A stretch of DNA of 64,000 nt, taken from Chloroflexota bacterium. Lineage in GTDB: Bacteria; Chloroflexota; Limnocylindria; Limnocylindrales; CSP1-4. Of the stretch, positions 59,795 to 64,000 are shown piece after piece. The position numbers and the translations under genes are program-made. The notes under the pieces are model-generated. The model was not told where the DNA came from and searched no databases. It was given only the letters and a program-made list of their open reading frames with translations. Positions within the stretch are counted from its first letter, which is position 1. Every line of letters begins with the position of its first letter. The DNA is taken from assembly GCA_947475545.1 (NCBI GenBank), contig CANJLL010000007.1, positions 62,001 to 126,000 of the forward strand. The letters run 5' to 3'.

Positions 59795-61579
59795 CTACTC
59801 CCACTCGATGGTGGCGGGTGGCTTGGAGCTGATGTCGTAGACCACCCGGTTGACGCCGGGTACCTCGTTCACGATGCGCGACGAGATCTTGCCCAGGACG
59901 TCATACGGCAGCTTTGCCCAGTCGGCCGTCATGCCGTCCTCGGACGTGACCGCGCGGATGGCGACGACGTTCGCGTACGTTCGGCCGTCGCCCATGACGC
60001 CCACCGAACGAACCGGGGTCAGGATGGCGAACGACTGCCAGACGGACCGGTAGAGGCCGGCGGCCTTGATCTCGTCGATGACGATCCAGTCCGCATCGCG
60101 CAGGGTCTCCAGCCGTTCGGCCGTGACCTCGCCGATGATCCGGATGGCCAGGCCCGGGCCCGGGAAGGGCTGGCGCTGGACCATCTGCTCCGGGAGTCCC
60201 AGCTCCAGGCCAACCTGGCGGACCTCGTCCTTGAACAGGTAGCGGAGCGGCTCGATCAACTGAAAGCGCAGGTCCGCCGGCAGCCCGCCCACGTTGTGGT
60301 GGGTCTTGATCTTCTGGGCGGTCTTGGTCTCCGACGTGGCCGACTCGATCACGTCCGGGTAGAGCGTCCCCTGGGTGAGGAAGTCGATGGTGCCCAGGCG
60401 CGTGGACTCCTCCTCGAAGACGCGGATGAACTCGTTGCCGATGATCTTCCGCTTCTGCTCGGGGTCCACCACCCCCGCGAGCCGCTCCAGGAACCGCTCG
60501 CGAGCGTCGACCATGATCAGCTTCATGCCCAGGTTGGCCTCGAAGACCTGCCGGAGCAGCTCCGATTCCTTCTTGCGCATCAGCCCGTGGTCCACGTAGA
60601 TGCAGGTGAGGCGATCCCCCACCGCGCGGTGGACCAGCGTGGCTGCGACGGCCGAGTCCACGCCGCCCGAGAGGGCGCAGATGACCTGCCCGTTGGAGCC
60701 GGTGGCCTTGGCGTGCTTGTCGACCCGCTCGCGGATCTGGGCGACCGTGGATTCGATGAAGTTGGCGGGGGTCCAGTCCGGCTTGGCCTTGGCGATCCCG
60801 AAGACGAAGTTGCGGAGCACCTGGCGGCCGCGCGGCGTGTGGACCACCTCGGGGTGGAACTGGATGCCGTGCAGGTTCCGGGCGTCGTCCACCAGGCCGG
60901 CGTACGGGGTGGAATCCGTCTGGGCGGTGGAGCGGAAGCCCTCAGGGAGCCTGGTGATGGAATCCCCGTGGCTCATCCAGACCGGCTGGTCGCGGTCCAG
61001 GCCATCGAACACGCCGCCCTCGCCGCCATCCGTGATGGTCAGGGTGGCGGGCCCGTACTCGCGCTTGTCGCTGGGGAGCACGTCGCCACCCAGCTCGCTG
61101 GCCATCAACTGGGCGCCGTAGCAGATCCCCAGGACGGGGATCTTGCCGCTCCAGATCGCGGCGTCGGGACGGGGAGCGTTCGCGTCGTACACGGAGTTGG
61201 GGCCGCCCGACAGGATGATGCCCTTGGCGCCCCGGTCGAGGATCGCCTGGAGCGTGGTGTCGAACGGCAGCAGCTCGGAGTAGACGTTCATCTCGCGGAC
61301 GCGGCGGGCGATCAGCTGCGCGAACTGGCTGCCGAAGTCCAGGACCACGACGCTGTCGGGGACTTCCGCCGGCACGAAGACGGTGGGGTGGTCGCCCGGG
61401 GCACGATCCGGGGGCGGCGCGTCGAGCGCGACTTCCAGGTACGCCTCCACCTCGGCGTCATCCGGCGCCAGGATGCGGTGGCCGGCGTTGGCGGCCTCAC
61501 CATGGACGGTCTTGCCGCGCCGCTTGGGGGTCGCGTCCCTGGCCCCTGGATCCTTGCTGTCCGTCACGCCCGCTGCCAC
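59795..61579 (-). CDS. guaA: GMP synthase (glutamine-hydrolysing)
   Basis: This 594-residue enzyme converts XMP to GMP. The amidotransferase domain begins near residue 76 ([19 protein letters not shown]) with catalytic Cys153 in GICYGAQLM and His/Glu in [10 protein letters not shown]. The ATP-pyrophosphatase P-loop is [16 protein letters not shown], and the dimerisation domain ends [18 protein letters not shown]. It has an about 75-residue acidic/basic N-terminal extension absent from E. coli GuaA (525). GTG 61579 follows GGAGG too closely to be a standard site, so the real start could be GTG 61567 (VTDSKDPG). Confidence 0.95.
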   Translation of the reverse strand: MAAGVTDSKDPGARDATPKRRGKTVHGEAANAGHRILAPDDAEVEAYLEVALDAPPPDRAPGDHPTVFVPAEVPDSVVVLDFGSQFAQLIARRVREMNVYSELLPFDTTLQAILDRGAKGIILSGGPNSVYDANAPRPDAAIWSGKIPVLGICYGAQLMASELGGDVLPSDKREYGPATLTITDGGEGGVFDGLDRDQPVWMSHGDSITRLPEGFRSTAQTDSTPYAGLVDDARNLHGIQFHPEVVHTPRGRQVLRNFVFGIAKAKPDWTPANFIESTVAQIRERVDKHAKATGSNGQVICALSGGVDSAVAATLVHRAVGDRLTCIYVDHGLMRKKESELLRQVFEANLGMKLIMVDARERFLERLAGVVDPEQKRKIIGNEFIRVFEEESTRLGTIDFLTQGTLYPDVIESATSETKTAQKIKTHHNVGGLPADLRFQLIEPLRYLFKDEVRQVGLELGLPEQMVQRQPFPGPGLAIRIIGEVTAERLETLRDADWIVIDEIKAAGLYRSVWQSFAILTPVRSVGVMGDGRTYANVVAIRAVTSEDGMTADWAKLPYDVLGKISSRIVNEVPGVNRVVYDISSKPPATIEWE

Positions 61580-61714
61580 CCTCCGCCTTGCTGAACCGCC
61601 GTCGGCCCCCAGTCTACCGGCGGCGGCTGACGCCGGGGCGGGTGGGTGACGGAGTCGCGTCGCGGGCGCGTGGCGGGCCGCCCGGGGTCGGCGCGGGGGA
61701 CCGGCGTGTGGCCG

Positions 61715-62095
61715 CTACTTGTTGCGCAGCGCCTCGGCGGCGGAGTCGATGTAGCGCTCGATCTCGGCCGCCACCTCGGGCGTTGGCTGGACCTTGGCGA
61801 GCGCCGCGCGCATGGCCGCCAGCCAGTGGTCGCGCTCGTCCCCGCCGATCTCGAAAGGGAAGTGCCGTGCCCGGAGTCGCGGGTGGCCGCGTTCGTCGGA
61901 GTAGGTGGTGGGGCCGCCCCAGTACTGGGCCATGAACAGCGTCAGGCGACGGGTCGCCGGGCCCAGGTCGTCCTTGTCCAGGTAGAGGCGGAGCAGGACG
62001 GCATCCGCCGCGACGAGCTCGTAGAACGCGCCGACCAGGGACTCGAAGAAGGGCATGCCGCCCGCGGCATCGAATACGGTCTTGACGTCGGTCAT
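61715..62095 (-). CDS. Group II truncated haemoglobin
   Basis: This 126-residue protein has the TrHb2 pattern: GGMPFFESLVGAFYELVAAD, LTLFMAQYWGGPTTYSDERG, the proximal-His segment LRARHFPFEIG and Trp in RDHWLAAMRAAL. These haem proteins bind O2 and NO, and are linked to NO detoxification or redox sensing. ATG 62095 has TACACT 9 nt upstream. The gene stands between guaA and a tandem-repeat tract. Confidence 0.9.
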   Translation of the reverse strand: MTDVKTVFDAAGGMPFFESLVGAFYELVAADAVLLRLYLDKDDLGPATRRLTLFMAQYWGGPTTYSDERGHPRLRARHFPFEIGGDERDHWLAAMRAALAKVQPTPEVAAEIERYIDSAAEALRNK

Positions 62096-62104
62096 CGTCG
62101 CGGG

Positions 62105-62110
62105 AGTGTA
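62105..62110 (-). promoter_or_regulatory. -10 hexamer (TACACT) of the haemoglobin gene
   Basis: TACACT on the minus strand, 9 nt before the ATG at 62095. Confidence 0.45.
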
Positions 62111-62242
62111 CGCATCGCCCGGGCCCTCCGCGCGGCGGTCGCGCGGCGGGACGGCGAACGCGGGCGGCCAAAACCGTGCCCGCGCCGAGCGGCCAGACAC
62201 CGCTTGTCGCGTCGATGGGCCCGGCGGGGGACCGGGCCCATC

Positions 62243-62303
62243 GGCGCCCCGGGGTCACCGGCGCCCCGGGGTCACCGGCGCCCCGGGGTCACCGGCGCCC
62301 CGG
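62243..62303. repeat. 17-bp tandem repeat, 3.6 copies
   Basis: GGCGCCCCGGGGTCACC occurs at 62243-62259, 62260-62276 and 62277-62293, then 10 bp of a fourth copy. It lies 10 bp beyond the stop of the reductase gene (62313). Each unit contains the palindromes GGCGCC and CCCCGGGG. Confidence 0.92.
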
Positions 62304-62312
62304 ACGCGGGGT

Positions 62313-62777
62313 TCAGCCTCCGGGATCCGGACGCTGCTCCAGGCGAAAGGCAGGACCCGCGCCCAGGCGTTCGGCCGGGGTGCCGTAGCGGAGGATCAGC
62401 TCCGTGATCGCGCGGTTGTGGTCCGCGCCCTCGAGGCGGACCGCGACGCGGTCGTCGGTTCGGTCGCCCACCGTCACGCGGCAGCGCGGGTTGGCGGCGA
62501 GGTTGAGCGCCCACGCGGCGGATTCGAAGCCGGCGGCGACGAGGAGCGCGCCGTCCGGAGCGTCCACGAACCCCACCGCGGCCTGCGCGGGACGGCCTGA
62601 GACGAGACCCACGGTGTGGATCAGGCAGACCCGACCCCAGCGAGCCAGCTGCTCGCCCATGGCGCGCTCGGCGGCGCGCCCATCGGCCTCGGTCACGGAC
62701 TCGGCGGCGCGCGGGGCCGGCTCGGTCACGCCGGCGTCAGATTCGGCCGGAGCAGCGCCCGGTTCGGCCCCGCCCAC
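62313..62777 (-). CDS. Deazaflavin (F420)-dependent reductase-like / PPOX-type protein
   Basis: The 154-residue frame has the split-barrel pattern LIHTVGLVSGRPAQAAVGFV, GALLVAAGFESAAWALNLAANP and CRVTVGDRTDDRVAV, as in DDN/F420-dependent quinone or nitro reductases. The F420 assignment is inference. The N-terminal about 40 residues are an Ala/Glu-rich run. The start is uncertain: GTG 62777, a CTG at 62795 that overlaps the guaB3 stop as CTGA, or ATG 62657 close to the fold. Confidence 0.68.
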   Translation of the reverse strand: MGGAEPGAAPAESDAGVTEPAPRAAESVTEADGRAAERAMGEQLARWGRVCLIHTVGLVSGRPAQAAVGFVDAPDGALLVAAGFESAAWALNLAANPRCRVTVGDRTDDRVAVRLEGADHNRAITELILRYGTPAERLGAGPAFRLEQRPDPGG

Positions 62778-62791
62778 CGCGGGCTCGTCCG

Positions 62792-63985
62792 TCAGCGGCC
62801 CTTCTGCCAGGACTTGCCCTCGGTCTGCGCCGAGGGCGCGTAGACCATCTCCACCTGGTGCATCTCGCGCAGCGTCCGGGCGCCCAGGGCCGCCATGCTC
62901 TGGCGGAGCGCGCCGATCAGGTTCTCGGAGCCGTCCGTGACGCCGGCGGGACCGAACAGGATCCTGTCCAGCGAGCCGCTGGTGCCCACCTTGATCCTGG
63001 TGCCGCGCGGGAGGACCGGCGACGGCGCCGCCATCCCCCAGTTCACGCCGCGGCCGGGCGCCTCGGTGGCCCGCGCCAGCGGGGAGCCCAGCATGACGAC
63101 GTCCGCGCCCGCGGCGATGGCCTTGGCCACCTCGCCGCCGCGACGCATCCCGCCGTCGGCCACCACGGGGACGTACCGCCCCGTCTCTGTGAAGTAGGCA
63201 TCCCGCGCGGCCACTACGTCGCTGATGGCCGTCACCTGCGGGATGCCGATCCCCAGCACCTCGCGCGTGGTGCAGGCCGCGCCCGGCCCGACGCCCACGA
63301 AGACCGCCGCCGCCCCCTGCTCCATGAGCGCGAAGGCCGCCTCGGCGTTGGTGGTGTTCCCGACCGCGACCGGGATGGGCATGAAGCGCGTGAACTCCGA
63401 GAGCGAGAGCGGGTCGTAGCCCGTGGCGAGGTGCCTGGCCGAGCTGACCTGGCTCTGGACCAGAAACAGGTCGGCGCCGTGCTCCGCGCAGAAGGAGCCC
63501 CACTTGCGGGCGGCGCCCGGCGTGGCCGAGACGGCTGCCCTTGACCCCGCGGCGTGGATCTCCTCCAGCCGGCGCGCCACCAGGTCTTCGCGGATGGGCG
63601 CGAGGTAGGCCTGCGCCAGGAGGTCATGGACCTCCGCGTCGGGGGCATGGGCGATCCGCCCGATGAGGGCCGCCGGATCGTCGTAGCGGGTCTGGACACC
63701 CTCCAGGTTGAGGACCGCCAGGCCGCCCAGCCGCGCGAGCGCGCCGGCGAATGCGGGATCCACCACCGCGTCCATGGCCGACGCGAGGACCGGGATATCC
63801 AGCTGGATGCCGCAGAAGAGCTGGTCGATCTCCACGTCGGACGGCTCGACGGTGTTGATGCCGGGCGCGAGGGAGACGTCCTCGAAGCCGTACGTGGGCC
63901 GAATGGAATCGACCTTCGACCGGAAGACGCGGCGACTGGCGGCCTCGCTCGACTGGGTCCGGGTTGCCGGGGTACGGTCGAGCAC
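62792..63985 (-). CDS. GuaB3-type IMP dehydrogenase family protein (no CBS domains)
   Basis: This 397-residue (beta/alpha)8 protein lacks the CBS pair of classical IMPDH, as in the GuaB3 group. It has LASAMDAVVDPAFAGALARLGG near the N-terminus, the catalytic-Cys loop VGVGPGAACTTREVLGIG and DGGMRRGGEVAKAIAAGADVVMLGS. The role may be IMP to XMP oxidation feeding guaA in the same window, but GuaB3 activity is not settled and a classical guaB may exist elsewhere. GTG 63985 has GAGGAGG 6 nt upstream. Confidence 0.88.
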   Translation of the reverse strand: MLDRTPATRTQSSEAASRRVFRSKVDSIRPTYGFEDVSLAPGINTVEPSDVEIDQLFCGIQLDIPVLASAMDAVVDPAFAGALARLGGLAVLNLEGVQTRYDDPAALIGRIAHAPDAEVHDLLAQAYLAPIREDLVARRLEEIHAAGSRAAVSATPGAARKWGSFCAEHGADLFLVQSQVSSARHLATGYDPLSLSEFTRFMPIPVAVGNTTNAEAAFALMEQGAAAVFVGVGPGAACTTREVLGIGIPQVTAISDVVAARDAYFTETGRYVPVVADGGMRRGGEVAKAIAAGADVVMLGSPLARATEAPGRGVNWGMAAPSPVLPRGTRIKVGTSGSLDRILFGPAGVTDGSENLIGALRQSMAALGARTLREMHQVEMVYAPSAQTEGKSWQKGR

Positions 63986-64000
63986 GGCGTCCTCCTCGCT

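Noticed and set aside
59279..61594. A 771-codon plus-strand frame across guaA
   Set aside because: It is the antisense shadow of guaA, with no recognisable domain.
1..64000. Prophage, insertion sequences, rRNA, integrase and attachment sites
   Set aside because: No transposase, integrase, phage structural gene, rRNA or direct-repeat target was recognised anywhere in the window. The single tRNA has no adjacent integrase.

Overview
The window is a G+C-rich (roughly 70% by eye), gene-dense bacterial chromosome segment. No plasmid, phage or insertion-sequence genes were recognised. The gene set (ResB, UPF0182, GuaB3-type IMPDH paralogue, group II truncated haemoglobin, a deazaflavin-type reductase, PucR regulator, LDTR repeat protein, MreBC, high-G+C codon use) suggests a high-G+C Gram-positive-like lineage. 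Chloroflexota (Limnocylindria/Ellin6529-type) is my best guess, with Actinomycetota as the alternative. This is inference from gene content; no rRNA is present. Most genes lie on the minus strand.

Layout. 1-6.1 kb: a PucR-type regulator cut by the window edge, ResB (cytochrome c maturation), a membrane diguanylate cyclase, a P-loop NTPase and an SQR-like flavoprotein. 6.1-18 kb: mixed small metabolic and stress genes (lipoprotein, DinB-like, an MFS carrier fused to a cyclic-nucleotide-binding domain, a serpin, DUF2200, VOC, OsmC, tryptophanase with DUF4260, CDGSH protein, tRNA-Pro, LysR regulator, lipoproteins). 17.9-18.95 kb: an ornithine cyclodeaminase-family gene broken by a frameshift. 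19.05-25.56 kb: five tandem paralogous MFS transporters, the last four translationally coupled. 25.7-30.6 kb: SHOCT protein, then the housekeeping run parvulin-type isomerase, mazG, rph, rdgB.

30.7-48.8 kb is an envelope-polysaccharide region. An eight-gene operon running from 40056 down to 30676 holds an acetyltransferase, aminotransferase, Gfo/Idh/MocA dehydrogenase, UDP-sugar 6-dehydrogenase and 2-epimerase, which is the full gene set expected for a UDP-diacetamido-uronic acid (Wbp/Wlb pathway), followed by three GT4 glycosyltransferases. Next come a bactofilin-like membrane protein, a GT2/GT4 pair, a large secreted LDTR-repeat protein with a possible clan CD-like head, and rmlA-B-D-C for dTDP-rhamnose. 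mreB and mreC follow directly, linking sugar supply to cell-wall and cell-shape functions.

51-64 kb: a small Cys protein, RadC, a CPBP protease, zinc-ribbon membrane proteins, the 1077-residue UPF0182 protein, guaA, a truncated haemoglobin, a deazaflavin-type reductase and a GuaB3-like IMPDH paralogue. Two organisational habits recur. Many genes overlap by 4 bp (ATGA, GTGA, TTGA). Many first genes carry a TANNNT hexamer only 6-9 nt before the start codon with no Shine-Dalgarno sequence, consistent with leaderless transcription.
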